Both the position numbers and the translations under genes were made by a program. Below, piece after piece: positions 9,423 through 19,422 of a stretch of DNA of 24,833 nucleotides. The notes under the pieces are model-generated. The model saw only the letters and a list, made by a program, of their open reading frames with translations. It was not told the DNA's origin and made no database searches. Origin of the DNA: Bremia lactucae (Eukaryota; Oomycota; Peronosporomycetes; Peronosporales; Peronosporaceae); contig NW_027152031.1 in the NCBI RefSeq assembly GCF_004359215.1, positions 1,401,295 through 1,426,127 on the forward strand. Reading direction: 5' to 3'. Each line of letters begins with the position of its first letter. The first letter of the stretch is position 1.

Positions 9423-9958
9423 TGTAACGGGCTAAAGTTCCCCAAATATTACACAGTCCCCGTTAAGTACACTTGGTGTACTTAACGGGATGGTCAATTA
9501 CTATTATATAATAGTAATTAGACCCAGCGCTCGGGTGTGGTGCACATTTGTGACCAACTCTTGTGTATGTGATGCACATGGGTGCTTTTACATTAGGAGG
9601 GATGACGGCTAGCGTCACCTGTTACGCGAGATATTTGGAAATATATGCTCGCAATACATATTAAGTGTTATCTATAGAGATGACATTTTGATTGGTAAAA
9701 ACAGGTATTTATATTTAATTCTATTAAATATAAATCAGTCTGAAAACTACTTCCTACTTGGTAAGTGCGCACGAGGAGCCGGATTACCGCTCCCGTGACG
9801 ACTTTTGATCACAGTACTTAGTGTGTTGGGCGAGGTCGCTAACGCGCCCACCACAACTACCTCACAGCACGCAAGAGAAGCAGGTTAAACCGCTTTCTCG
9901 CTGTGCTAGGGTGTGTGTCTAAGTAGAGCGTGACCGCATTACAACGTGCCCGCCTACA
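9423..9958 (+). repeat. Family-A LTR shared by copies A1 and A2 (536 bp)
   Basis: It starts TGTAACGGGC and ends GCCCGCCTACA. It contains a 14-bp perfect stem with a TTG loop (9459-9489), a 24-bp perfect palindrome (9496-9519), the stem GCGAG/CTCGC with an inner stem (9626-9652), and a 13-bp stem with a TCT loop (9707-9735). The first 339 bp are identical to 17084-17422. The last 197 bp differ at roughly 9% of positions. Confidence 0.95.
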
Positions 9959-9960
9959 CT

Positions 9961-9978
9961 TGGTAGCACTTGAAATCC
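9961..9978 (+). other. Primer-binding site of copy A2
   Basis: TGGTAGCACTTGAAATCC follows the LTR end by two nucleotides (CT). The first eleven bases equal those of the unrelated element N, and the same site is found inverted at 18804-18821 in copy A3. Confidence 0.82.
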
Positions 9979-10015
9979 CTTCCACGACCCGCATCTCTGC
10001 GTGTCTAACGTGAGG

Positions 10016-11330
10016 ATGAGTCTCAACATCGATTGGGCTCATTTTTTCCACCTGTCCGAACATCACCTGGAGGTAACAGGACACATGGCGCAGGAACTTG
10101 GTGAACAAGCCCTGGCCAGGCTCTTGGGCAGTCCTCTTGAGCAACATGTTGCTCAGTTGGAGCAGTTTGAGGCATTCGTGCTCGAACAGCGGAGAGCCGC
10201 GTCCGAGGCACAGAGCCATGCTGCGGCGGAGTCCGTCACTCAGACTCATGATGAGCTGAGGCATGAGCAGGCTCGGAGCAAGGCTCTCAACAGGACTTTT
10301 GAGATGCTCTCTGCCCGGCCGCATCAGCCGAGGACCATTTGGATGGACTCGCTCAAGTTCGATGGAACTGCAACGCGCACGATTGTCCACTGGCTTTAAG
10401 CCGTGGAGCAATACGGTGTCGCCCAGCTCATCGCTGGCGACAGCCTGATGGTGTCGTACGCCATGTCGCATCTGCGCGGTAAGGCCTCAGAGTGGGCTTA
10501 CTTGGCACTTATGGCGGACAGAAAGGCGTTCCCTACATGGGCGATATTTAAGACAAATATTCGCGCCATGTACCAGCCGCCGAACAACGATGTGTTGCTT
10601 TAGGCACGCTTCTTTGGAGCGTGACAGGCGAAGCGATCTCTGCAAGATTATGTACAAGAGATGCGCTCGCTTCGGCATCTTTTACCTTAGGTTCGATTCC
10701 AGGAGAACATAAAAAGGTACCCACGTTTAAGAACGGACTCATCTCATGGCCCATCGCGACAGGCCCTTTTCAGAAAGGTGCCGTCGAAGATGAAAGAGGC
10801 AATCCAAATCGCCTTCGTTGAGGAGAAATCCTACAACAGTGCCTCGGGGACAGCTTGGTATATTTTGTCGGCCAAGAGGTCAGATGCCACTCCCATGGAG
10901 TTGGGCAATGCAGACGTTGGTTGCTATAAATGTGGCCCACGAGAGGATTGAGAGAGCGAGCCACGAGTGAGAAGAAGAGTAAGGAAACTCAAAACGTTTG
11001 GGTGAGAACTGCATGTAATAACGATAAATAGCGAAGTCACCTGAAAAATGCGATCGACAACGTGAGAAGAGAATGGCCGTCGCAAGAAAAAGTTTCAAGT
11101 AGCACGATTTAGCTCGGCAAGCGCGGCCACATTATAGCTCGCTGCTACGTCAGGGTCCCTGCCGGGGCAAAGATGCCTAGCAAGAGGTTTCCCTTCCCAA
11201 AGAGCGATGACAAGAATCAGCGCGCGAGACGCATGAATTCTGCATCGCCACTGAGGGGTCGAAAAATGCAGGAGAGCAGTAGGGGTGGAATGCCCTACTG
11301 ACGCGGACTCTGAAGCTACCCCTATGTTCA
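10016..11330 (+). pseudogene. gag of copy A2
   Basis: The ATG at 10016 (MSLNIDWAHFFHLSE) is the first after the PBS and matches the start in copy A3. A Gln/Glu/Ala-rich coiled-coil-like segment (about 10090-10300) precedes the capsid-like part (LKFDGTATRTIVHWL, YAMSHLRGKASEWAYLALM, AMYQPPNNDVLL, YVQEMRSL). The zinc knuckle is reduced to CYKCGPRED near 10920-10945. In-frame stops lie at 10397 (TAA, TTA in A3), 10601 (TAG, CAG in A3) and 10619 (TGA, CGA in A3), with further decay downstream. The inverted copy A3 shows the same protein in better order in places. Confidence 0.9.
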
Positions 11331-11339
11331 GAATTGTGG

Positions 11340-12403
11340 AACAAATGGGTAGCATAGTCCCTGAAGTCTCGAAATTTTGGACCTCAACCCTGCTAGTCTA
11401 TAGCGCTCAAGTAAGAGGCTATGACTAGGTGATGACTTTCCTAGTGGATTCGGGTGCATCATAAAATTTAGTAAAATCGCGGAATTAAGAAAGAGACCGG
11501 CGATGTTTGAGTCGCTTTGCCAGGATGGCAAGCGAGAAGAGGCGACCATTCGTTTAGCGAACGGCGCGCTCGTTAAGTAAGAGGGAGTTCAGATAGAACT
11601 CGCCTTGAGCTTTAGTGACTTCTCTTGTAACGAGAAATTTACAGTGCTAGGTATGGAGAGTTCGTATGACCTCATCCTAGGCATGCCAATGTTGCTAAAA
11701 CACCAACTATGGATTGACTGGCGTACATGCACAGTTACGAACTCTACGCAGGACACCGGAAAAGATGTGCTCCTGCGAGAGGCGTGTGCAAGTGATGTCG
11801 TTTCGAATACAGTTGAGGGTGCGTTGACAAGATGTCAAACGTCACCAATTCCTACCCAGCTCGTGGAGACTGGGGTGTTGAAAAGGACGATGACAAGTAG
11901 TCATGCGTCCGAATGTCCTGCACAGAGCCGAGAGCCTGTGGCAGTAGACGGCAAGCTGACAGGAAGTTATGCGTCGCATAAACCGGCACAGTGCCTAGAA
12001 AAGAGCAAAGGCACCTGCTTCCCAGTCAAAGGTCGTGGTGACTCGAAGAACGAGTATTTGACCGATTAGGACGATCAAAGGTGCGTCTAAACGAGTGACT
12101 TTTGGATCAGTTTCTATTAAAGAGAACGGGCCTTTCAACGAGGTGTTCGAGGCTGTCAAAGACGAAAATGCGGAGGCATCCTCAAGTGAGCTGCTCCGAC
12201 AAGTCTTTAAATCTGTCGAGGATATAGTAAATCTTCCGGAGATGTCGTGGTTTCTGTTCCTTTCCGAATTAAAGGAAGGAAAGATCCACGAAATAGTCAC
12301 ACCAGTTCCAGAAGAGGACTTGGTGGACTTTTGCTCGTCGTCCACAATGGACGAGAGCGTCCTAGAAACGGACAAAAAGAAACTGTTCGCTGCTCAAGGC
12401 TGA
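11340..12403 (+). pseudogene. Protease and pol linker of copy A2
   Basis: The aspartic protease motif VDSGAS lies near 11440-11460, followed directly by a stop. The second half of the domain reads SSYDLILGMPMLLKHQLWIDWR (about 11660-11720, as two adjoining short runs). A long linker follows, rich in Ser, Thr and Glu, with two related MTSSHASE/LTGSYASH-type segments (about 11890-11980). An acidic stretch (DENAEASSSELL, EEDLVDFCSSS) then leads into RT. A TGA at 12401-12403 separates it from RT in the same frame. Confidence 0.82.
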
Positions 12404-13800
12404 GCTGCCTTGAAATACAGTCCGTTCTTTGAGGCTTTGTGGAAACATCGCGATGTGTTCCTAGTAGAAGTGCCGAGCCGCCTATCACCAGATAGGGGCA
12501 TCGGGTACGAGATCGACCTCGAACCTGGCACCAAGTACTGTGTGACCAGGCAATGGCCGTTGACGAAAGAACTAGTCGATTATATCGATAATTTGTTCGA
12601 CAAGCGAGCCAAGCCGGGACATGTGCGTGAGAGCAAATCGCATCACTGCAGCCCGACCTTTTATGTGCGTAAATCCACAGGTGGATGGTGCGTGGTTCAT
12701 GCTAACAATAAGCTGCACACGGCGACCATACCGGCGCAAACGCCAATCCCGCGGTGAGACAATTTGTTGAATTCCATGGGAACGTCGACTATCTTTTCCG
12801 CGTCAGATTTGAAGGATGGCTACTATCAGGTACTCATGAGAGAGTCCGATGTAGCCAAACGGCAGTAAGCACCCCACGCGGTATGCTTTGGGAGTGGCTT
12901 GTGATGGCGCGACGGTTCAAATACGCAACAGCGACATTCAATCGAGTGGTGGCTCAGGTGACGCGTCAGCACCGTGGCTACGCGCCCCATTACTTTGACG
13001 ATGTATTCATGCAAAGTAGGGCTGAGGCCGAGCGCAATCGACTCGCGCAAGTGTCATTTAGACGCTGTGTTGTAGACTTTAAAGGACGCCCAATTGTACG
13101 TCAACTTGCAAAAATGCAGCATAGGGGTCCCTGAGATACCTGTGCTGGGTTACATCGTAGGTACCCATGGTGTACGAGCAAACCCAGACAAGGTATTATC
13201 GGTAAAGGAATGGCTTATCCTACGGCATGTGAAGGATTTGCGCCAATTACTAGGGCTCGCTAATTACTAGCATAAATATAGCAAGAATTATGCTGAGCAA
13301 ACTAAAGCATTATATGACCTCCTTAAAAAGGACACAGAAATGGGTTTTGGTTAAATAACAAGATGATGCGTTCAAACCAGTGATGCAATCTCATGTTGAG
13401 GCACCAGTCTTGCCATTGCCAGACGCGAATAAGCCCTTTAGCGTCGTCTGCGATGCAAGTAATTTGCAATCGGCAGCACGCTCGTGCAGAAGGATGACGA
13501 CGGTGTTGACCGTGTCATCTCTTATCAGTCCCGGTTTTTAAAATCCGCGGAACTAAATTACCCATGCATGACAAAGAGCTACTTTCAATAAAGTATGCTC
13601 TTGTCAAGTTTCGTGTGCACCCTACTAGGCACCGAGCTATTTGTGTTTTTTACGGATCACGCATCACTGCGGACCGACAACAAACTCACATCATTTCTCG
13701 CCTTGAATGGCAAGATGGCTTACATTCTTCTCTGAATTATATTTCAAAGTTTAATACAAGCTGGGTAAGTCAAATGTCTTGGCTGTCGCCTTATCGCTTA
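12404..13800 (+). pseudogene. Reverse transcriptase and RNase H of copy A2
   Basis: RT starts with KYSPFFEALWKHRDVF and GTKYCVTRQWPLTKEL. A TGA at 12755-12757 interrupts it after TIPAQTPIPR. The same frame continues with SASDLKDGYYQVLMRE, the first catalytic Asp region. A frameshift near 12860 leads to STPRGMLWEWLVM and the YFDD catalytic box (PHYFDDVFM, about 12990-13010). Thumb and connection follow (IPVLGYIVG, LRQLLGLANY). RNase H (VDRVISYQS, then HDKELLSIKYAL from 13567) ends in frameshifted sequence around 13620-13790. Confidence 0.92.
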
Positions 13801-15524
13801 GACCAGACTTCGAGGTAAGACACCAGGAAAGTGTGTCTAGTGCGAAAGCACAATTTCAGCCGTCAGCGTTGGCAGCCATGAAGACATACCACGTGACGAG
13901 CTCATTAGCCTCTGAAATAAAAGAGAGCTACAGTCAGGACGACCATTGTCACCTGCTGTTAGATCGCATTGGTGGACAAAAGGTAATTCTTCCGTCGCAC
14001 CTGAAAGCCATGCTTAATCGGTTTAGCTACAGCGATGGCCTGTTATGGCATCAGCTGTCACCTTGTGATCCCTTGAGAATCTATGTGCCTCATGACATAG
14101 AATACAAGCTGATGATCCTTCACAAGCTCCATTATGCGCCACCTAATGGGGATCTGAGCCGTGAAAAGATAATCTTACAAGTATCAGAGGAATTTTGGTG
14201 GCCACACCTATATAGATGGATGGCCAACTATATTCGCTCTTGCGAACAGTGTAAGCGCATTAAGCCTGCATCATTGATCAGGGTACCGCTGAAGCTGCTA
14301 TTGATTCCAACCAACTGTTTTGGAAGTTTGTAAGCCTGGACTTCATGTTTGGCATGATGCCCCATCACTAGGGTCGGACAGGGCTTGTCGTCTTTGTAGA
14401 CAGACTGAGCAATATGGTGCATTTGGCACCATGTAAAACATTGATCACAGGCAAGGAGGCAGCTCTCTTGTTCCTGGATCATGTTTACCGACTTCACGGA
14501 TTGCTCGAGTCCATAGTATCGGATCGGGTCCACGTTTTACGTCTGGTTTTTGGCGACATGTGTTTCAGCTGCTACGTAGCAAGCTCCACATGTCGACCGC
14601 AGATCATCCCCAGACCGATGGCCAAACAGAACGTGCCAATCGGGTCGTGGTGGTTATCTTATGCACTATAGCAACTCCCAAAGAGCGGAGCAAGCAATTG
14701 CCCTTTGTGGAGTTCGCTATAAATAACAGTGTCCACGCCAGTACGGGTGAGACACCTTTTATATTAACGGACTGCACTATCCTCGGACGCCAGTCTCGTT
14801 TGTGCGCAGCCCGAGTCTAAGTGGAGGAGGGCCCCAGACTGTGCTCGGTGCGAAATAGGGAAACAGTTTCGTCAATATGACGATGACCCATGAGTGTATC
14901 ATCTCAAAGACAAAACCTTGCCCTAGTGACCCTGCCAGTTTAGCAGTGGTCAATAAAACTACGCCTAATGACCGACCTCTCGGCGGTATCATAGGCGAGT
15001 TTGATGCTTAAAGCGTGAGCGAGGCTCAACGCTTTGTGGATCAGCGATTAGCCATCAGACGTTAAGTCCGTGACGCGATGGCAAGCGCTATGGACAAGCA
15101 AAAAGAATATGCGGACCGAAATGGTCGCAAGAATAATGAACGCTTTAGAGTGGGTGAAAAAGTACTATCAAGTACTGATACCCTACCTAAAAATGCAAAT
15201 TATGTACTACCTGGAGGTGCTACGAAGTTGCTTCCGCGTTTTATTGGGCCTTTTACGATGGTAGAAGAGGTTGGAGACCTTGATTAAAGGCTCACCCTTC
15301 CCCCGTATATGAAGACGCACCCCGTATTTTACATGAATCGTCTGAAAAGGTATGTAGACCCAAATGAGGTCACATACCCGCATCCGTCTAAGGAGACCGA
15401 TAGTGACGCCGACTGTAAGTCGAGCTTCGTTCGGGTGAGGGGGACGGTGAATATGAAAAAAATTCGACCGATCGACTTCTCTCACCACAAAGAGGACTCG
15501 GAGAGCAGGTCATCAAGCGAGTAA
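13801..15524 (+). pseudogene. Integrase of copy A2
   Basis: It is the counterpart of copy A1's 1-1730 plus 7597-7884. The zinc-binding domain has HKLHYAPPNGDLSRE (second His changed to Asp) and CEQC. The core holds SLDFMFGM (first Asp), SDRV (second Asp region, broken by a frameshift) and HPQTDGQTERAN with the catalytic Glu (about 14600-14640). The C-terminus reads KQKEYADRNGRKNNERFRVGE (15100-15160, as two adjoining runs), then GPFTMVEEVGDLD and KTHPVFYMNRLKRY. It ends with TAA at 15522-15524. Stops and frameshifts lie near 14333, 14370, 14530 and 14760, plus the TAA at 15285-15287 shared with A1. Confidence 0.92.
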
Positions 15525-17421
15525 CGCGGATCCCTCAGCATGATCTTCTCAAAAAGGTCTAAGCGAGTCTTCAAGCGTTCATAACCCTGACGAGCCTTCT
15601 CTCGGACATCATGAAGATCCGAGGTCAGTCACGAGACATGACCCTCGAGATCCGCATACGTCGTTCAGCAGCGCCTAACGCCTGTGACTGAACGGACGAA
15701 GATAAGGCAGCCGCGTGTAGTTAGGCGAGGTTGCCACTCCTATCGGGTGCCGCCTGCACTGATGGATGCGACTGAGAATCAACGCTTCCTTGTTGGAAGG
15801 TTGCTTGTCCACCGCTCCGTGAGGTAAAGGTATCAGATCCTCGTCCAATAAAAAGGTTCCCCGAAGAGTTTTGACTCTTGGGAACCGATCGATACCCTAC
15901 GTATTGATGTGCCCGGCTTGGTGGCTGCCTATGCAAAGGAGCACCAGCTGAGGTCTCTTCGCTAGTTTCAAATGGACTAGCAGAAGTAGCGTTGTCAGAT
16001 GAAACAGCGAGTACAGTACCGCCCATGATTTCTTTCACACGCAAGCGGGCTAAATTAACTCGCTGCGACCGCTGTTTCATCGCATCGGAATGCGATGATT
16101 GCGGCGCAGGAATTCCGCCTCGCATTGGTCGGGCGTTTCGTTTGAACGCAACACGACCGGGATCGGGAAAATACGCCCAAGCGATTTTCCCTGAGCCCTC
16201 CATGATTTAAGACGCCATAATAATTATGTGCATCTACAAGAGCGCGCTCTAGGAGCGACGCTCTTGGCCCGTTTAAACGAGGCCATTTAGATGGAAGGGG
16301 CATCTTTGGTATGCCACCCGTCACATAGCCACGTTCAAAACGACTGGCTTGTGACATCGACTGAGCACGTTCACGTGTCGTCGGCGGAACTTTAGGCTGC
16401 GAATCCTCTATGTCAGAACCATTATGGATTATGGTCTGAGCATAAGGCGTTGTGGTTATACCCAACGGAGAAGCGGCTGCGCCTTTATGGGCAGCGCTCT
16501 CATTACCTGTCGCTGCGCTTTCCAGCGCAGACGACGAGACAGCATTCGTAAATGCTGCTGTCTCCATGTTGTGAGCCATGAGTGAAGTTTGGATGGGCAA
16601 TAATGCGCCATTATCCTTCCTCATGAGCTCGTTGTCCGCATCACTACTATGAGGTGACGGCAACGGTGTCGACTCATTGTAGTCGACAATGAGCGACGGA
16701 TCAACCAACATTGGCTCTGATATCGATCCCATTCGTCAGGAAGTAAAAATTTGGTGTCGAACAAGCGTCATCCTCACTGTTAAAGTGGGATGGATCCCTA
16801 AGCCCTGTTAACGCGACAGCAGCAGTAGCTGTTGGCGTTTCGACTAAGGCATTTCACGCGGCCGGCGAATTAACGCGGCGCGTGCGCTTAGTGTGAGGTT
16901 GAGTGGGTGTCTTCGCAGGCGACCCACCAACGTGGCCCCTTTTATGTGGCATCTTTGGCGCCGTGTAGGAAACACGTGCGCTAGAGTGATTGAGTGAACT
17001 AGCGGCGCGTAAAGCTGCTCGCAGTTCCTCTCTCCTCTTTGACGAATTTAAAAACGTAAATTCGTTCTTAAAAGGGGGGATGGTGTAACGGGCTAAAGTT
17101 CCCCAAATATTACACAGTCCCCGTTAAGTACACTTGGTGTACTTAACGGGATGGTCAATTACTATTATATAATAGTAATTAGACCCAGCGCTCGGGTGTG
17201 GTGCACATTTGTGACCAACTCTTGTGTATGTGATGCACATGGGTGCTTTTACATTAGGAGGGATGACGGCTAGCGTCACCTGTTACGCGAGATATTTGGA
17301 AATATATGCTCGCAATACATATTAAGTGTTATCTATAGAGATGACATTTTGATTGGTAAAAACAGGTATTTATATTTAATTCTATTAAATATAAATCAGT
17401 CTGAAAACTACTTCCTACTTG
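15237..17421 (+). repeat. 2.16-kb near-identical direct repeat (partner at 7597-9761)
   Basis: Second member of the repeat described at 7597-9761. Against that copy it carries an extra 19 bp near 16510-16530 that is itself a hairpin (CTGCGCT/AGCGCAG with a TTCC loop at 16513-16530). Confidence 0.93.
15482..16952 (-). pseudogene. Antisense accessory gene of family A, copy A2
   Basis: The same antisense gene as at 7842-9291, with the ATG at 16952 and stop at 15482-15484 overlapping the pol end. The central part from 16732 (MGSISEP) to about 16240 (HNYYGV) is one uninterrupted frame here, whereas A1 has a one-base deletion near 8955. A2 has its own one-base change near 16207 that alters the frame after HNYYGV. 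Stops corresponding to TAA 8081 and TGA 7989 of A1 are shared. Because the two copies are nearly identical they are not independent evidence of selection. Confidence 0.58.
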
Positions 17422-17619
17422 GTTAGTGCGCACGAGGAGACGGATTACAGCTCCCGTGACGACACTTAACCAGAGTACTTAGTGTGTTGGGTGAGGACGC
17501 TCACGCGCCCACCACAAATATCTCACTGCACGCAAGAGAAGCAGGTTTAACCGCTTCCTCGCTGTGTCAGGGTGTGTGTCTAAGTAGAGCGTGGCCGCAT
17601 TACAACGTGCCCGTCTACA
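17084..17619 (+). repeat. Right LTR of copy A2 (536 bp)
   Basis: TGTAACGGGC...CCCGTCTACA, the same length as the left LTR. It is preceded by the polypurine tract AAAAGGGGGGATGG at 17070-17083 and followed directly by inverted gag sequence (TACTGTGCTACTC...), so the junction is sharp. TACTG is the expected right-hand target duplication if the tandem inserted into copy A3. Confidence 0.95.
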
Positions 17620-18767
17620 TACTGTGCTACTCATTTGTTCGACAACTCGGAACTTAGGGGTAGCTTCAGAGTCCGCGTGGGTAGAGCATCCTGCCCCTAC
17701 TGCGCTCCTGCATTCCCCGAACACTCAGTGGTCGATGCAGAATTCATGCGTCTTGCACGCTGGTTCTTGCCATCACCCTTCGGTTAGGGGGTCCTCTCGG
17801 TGGGCGTTTTCCCCAGCAGGATATCTGTCATGTCAGCAAGCGATCAATGGCCGCGCTTGCCGCATTTTAAAAACAGACAACGTCTGCATTGCTCAACTCC
17901 ATGGGAGTGGCATCAGTCCTCTCGGCCGACGGCTTATACCAAGCTGTCGCCGAGGCACTGTTGTGGGATTGCTCCTCAACCAAGGCAGTTTGGATTGCCT
18001 CTTCCATCGTCGACGGCGCCTTTCTAAAAAGGGCCTGTCGCGATGGGCCACGCCGTAGTCCGTTCATAAACGTGGGCACCTTAATGTGCTCCGGAATCGG
18101 ACCTACGGTAATGGACGTCGACAGCGAGCGCATCTCTTGCACATACACTTGCGGAGATCGCTTCGCCTGTCGCGCTCCAAAGAAGCGCGCCTGAAGCAAC
18201 ACTTCGTTATTCGGCAGCTGGTATATGGCGCGAATCTTTTCCTTAAAGATCGCTCATGTAGGGAACGCCTTTCTGTCCGCCATAAGCGCCGAGTAAGCCC
18301 ACTCTGAGTCTTACCACGCAGATGCGACATTGCATACGACACCATCCGGCTGTCGTCCTCGATGAGCTGGGCGACACCGCATTGCTCCACGGCTAAAAGC
18401 CAGTGGACAATCGTGTGCCCATCGAACTTGGGCGGATCCATCCGAATGGGCCTCGGCTGATGCGGCCGGGCAGAGAGCATCTCAACAGTCCTGTTGAGAG
18501 CCTCGCTCCAAGCCTGCTCATGCCTCAGCTCATCCTGAGTCTTAGTGACAGACTCCGCCGCAGCATGGCTCTGTGCCTAGGACGCGGCCCTCCGCTGTCC
18601 GAGCAGAATGCCTCAAACTGCTCCAACTGAGCAACATGTTGCTCAGGCAGACTGCCCAAGAGCCTGGCCAGGGCTTGTTCACCAAGTCGCTGCGCCAAGT
18701 GCCCTGCCACGTCCCGATGATATTTTGAGAGGTGGGGGAAATGAGCTAAATCGATGTTGAGGCTCAT
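17620..18767 (-). pseudogene. Inverted gag of a third family-A copy (A3)
   Basis: On the minus strand the ATG at 18767 (MSLNIDLAHFPHLSK) starts the same gag as copy A2. It reads MLSARPHQPRPIR, FDGHTIVHWLLAVEQ, YAMSHLRGK, QARFFGARQAKRS, YVQEMRSL, FRKAPSTMEEAIQ and ends in a zinc-knuckle start CFKCGKRGH (about 17850-17880). Frameshifts lie after EQFEAF (about 18590), after LRGK (about 18310) and near 18190; a stop follows the knuckle His. At 17620 the sequence stops exactly at the A2 LTR, in the region just before the protease. It keeps CAG and CGA codons where A2 has stops, so it helps date A2's decay. Confidence 0.92.
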
Positions 18768-18803
18768 CCTTACGTACACTAGCAGAGATGCGGGTCGTGG
18801 AAA

Positions 18804-18871
18804 GGATTTCAAGTGCTACCAAGTGTAGGCGGGCACGTCTTAATGCGGCCACGCTCTACTTAGACACACAC
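18804..18871 (-). repeat. PBS and truncated LTR end of copy A3
   Basis: The PBS TGGTAGCACTTGAAATCC is at 18804-18821 (minus strand). Two bases follow, then 48 bp of the LTR 3' end starting TGTAGGCGGGC in plus sense. The remainder of this LTR is missing; the match to other family-A LTRs ends near 18871. Confidence 0.88.
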
Positions 18872-18939
18872 GCGTGGCCAGTAGAAGTCGCGACTTGTCG
18901 TGAGATAAGTCTTCTCACGTCCACGATACCCCCCTTAAT
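18872..18939. other. 68-bp unassigned stem-loop segment between two LTR pieces
   Basis: It contains AAGTCGCGACTT, CGTGAGA/TCTCACG and an outer CGTGG/CCACG pair, then CCCCCC. On the minus strand its right end reads TAAGGGGGGTAT, which resembles a polypurine tract. It may be a scrap of another LTR in minus orientation; I cannot assign it to a family. Confidence 0.4.
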
Positions 18940-19422
18940 TGTAACGGGCTAAAGCTGCCTTAACGTTACACAGTCCCCGTTAAGTACACTTGGTGTACTT
19001 AAGGGGATGGTCAATTACTTTGATAAAGTAATCAGACGCACCACTCGGGTATGGTTTACATTTGTGACCAACCCTTGTGTATCTGATGCACATGGGTGCA
19101 TTCACATTAGGAGGGATGACGCCGAGCGTCATCCGTTACGCGAGGTATCTAGAAAGATACGCTCGCAATACATATTAATGTTATCTGCAGAGATGACATC
19201 TTTGATTGGTAAAAACAAGTATTTATATTTAATGCGATTAAATATAAATCAGTCTGAAAACTACTTCCTACTTGGTACACACGAGGAGACGGATAACCGC
19301 TCCCGTGACAACACTTTACCAGAGTACTTAGTGTGTTGGGTGAGGTCGCTAAGGCGCCCACCACAACTACCTCACTGCTCGCAAGAGAAGACGGTCTAAT
19401 CGCTTCCTCGCTGTGCTAGGGT
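18940..19422 (+). repeat. Truncated family-A LTR (copy D)
   Basis: It starts TGTAACGGGCTAAAG and follows the family-A LTR to TGCTAGGGT, lacking the last 60 bp or so. It is about 85-90% similar to 9423-9958 by eye. Its stem-loops are kept despite the divergence: CCCC-TTAAGTACAC stem (18975-19006), ATTACTTT/AAAGTAAT (19014-19032), GCGAG-GTATCT stem (19140-19166) and the 13-bp stem with a changed loop GCG (19221-19249). Confidence 0.93.

Larger units (their letters stand above)
7597..9761 (+). repeat. 2.16-kb near-identical direct repeat (partner at 15237-17421)
   Basis: By eye 7597 to about 8566 and about 8966 to 9761 are identical to 15237 onward (offset about 7640-7660). The middle 400 bp carries a handful of substitutions, single-base indels and a 19-bp length difference. 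Both outer flanks are clearly more diverged. The left edge of the identity coincides with the nested insertion site and the right edge lies inside the LTR. Confidence 0.93.
9423..17619 (+). mobile_element. Family-A Ty3/gypsy element, copy A2 (full length, decayed)
   Basis: LTR (9423-9958), PBS, gag, protease, RT, RNase H, integrase, antisense accessory gene, polypurine tract and LTR (17084-17619), all in the expected order over 8.2 kb. Its left LTR is at the same time the right LTR of copy A1, so A1 and A2 form a tandem sharing one LTR. This usually arises by recombination between LTRs. All genes carry stops and frameshifts. Immediately beyond the right LTR lies an inverted third copy of gag. 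Confidence 0.93.

Noticed and set aside
9423..9520. Palindromes considered as a CRISPR-like or terminator array
   Set aside because: There is no regular repeat-spacer unit, and intrinsic terminators do not apply in a eukaryote. They are treated as LTR structure.
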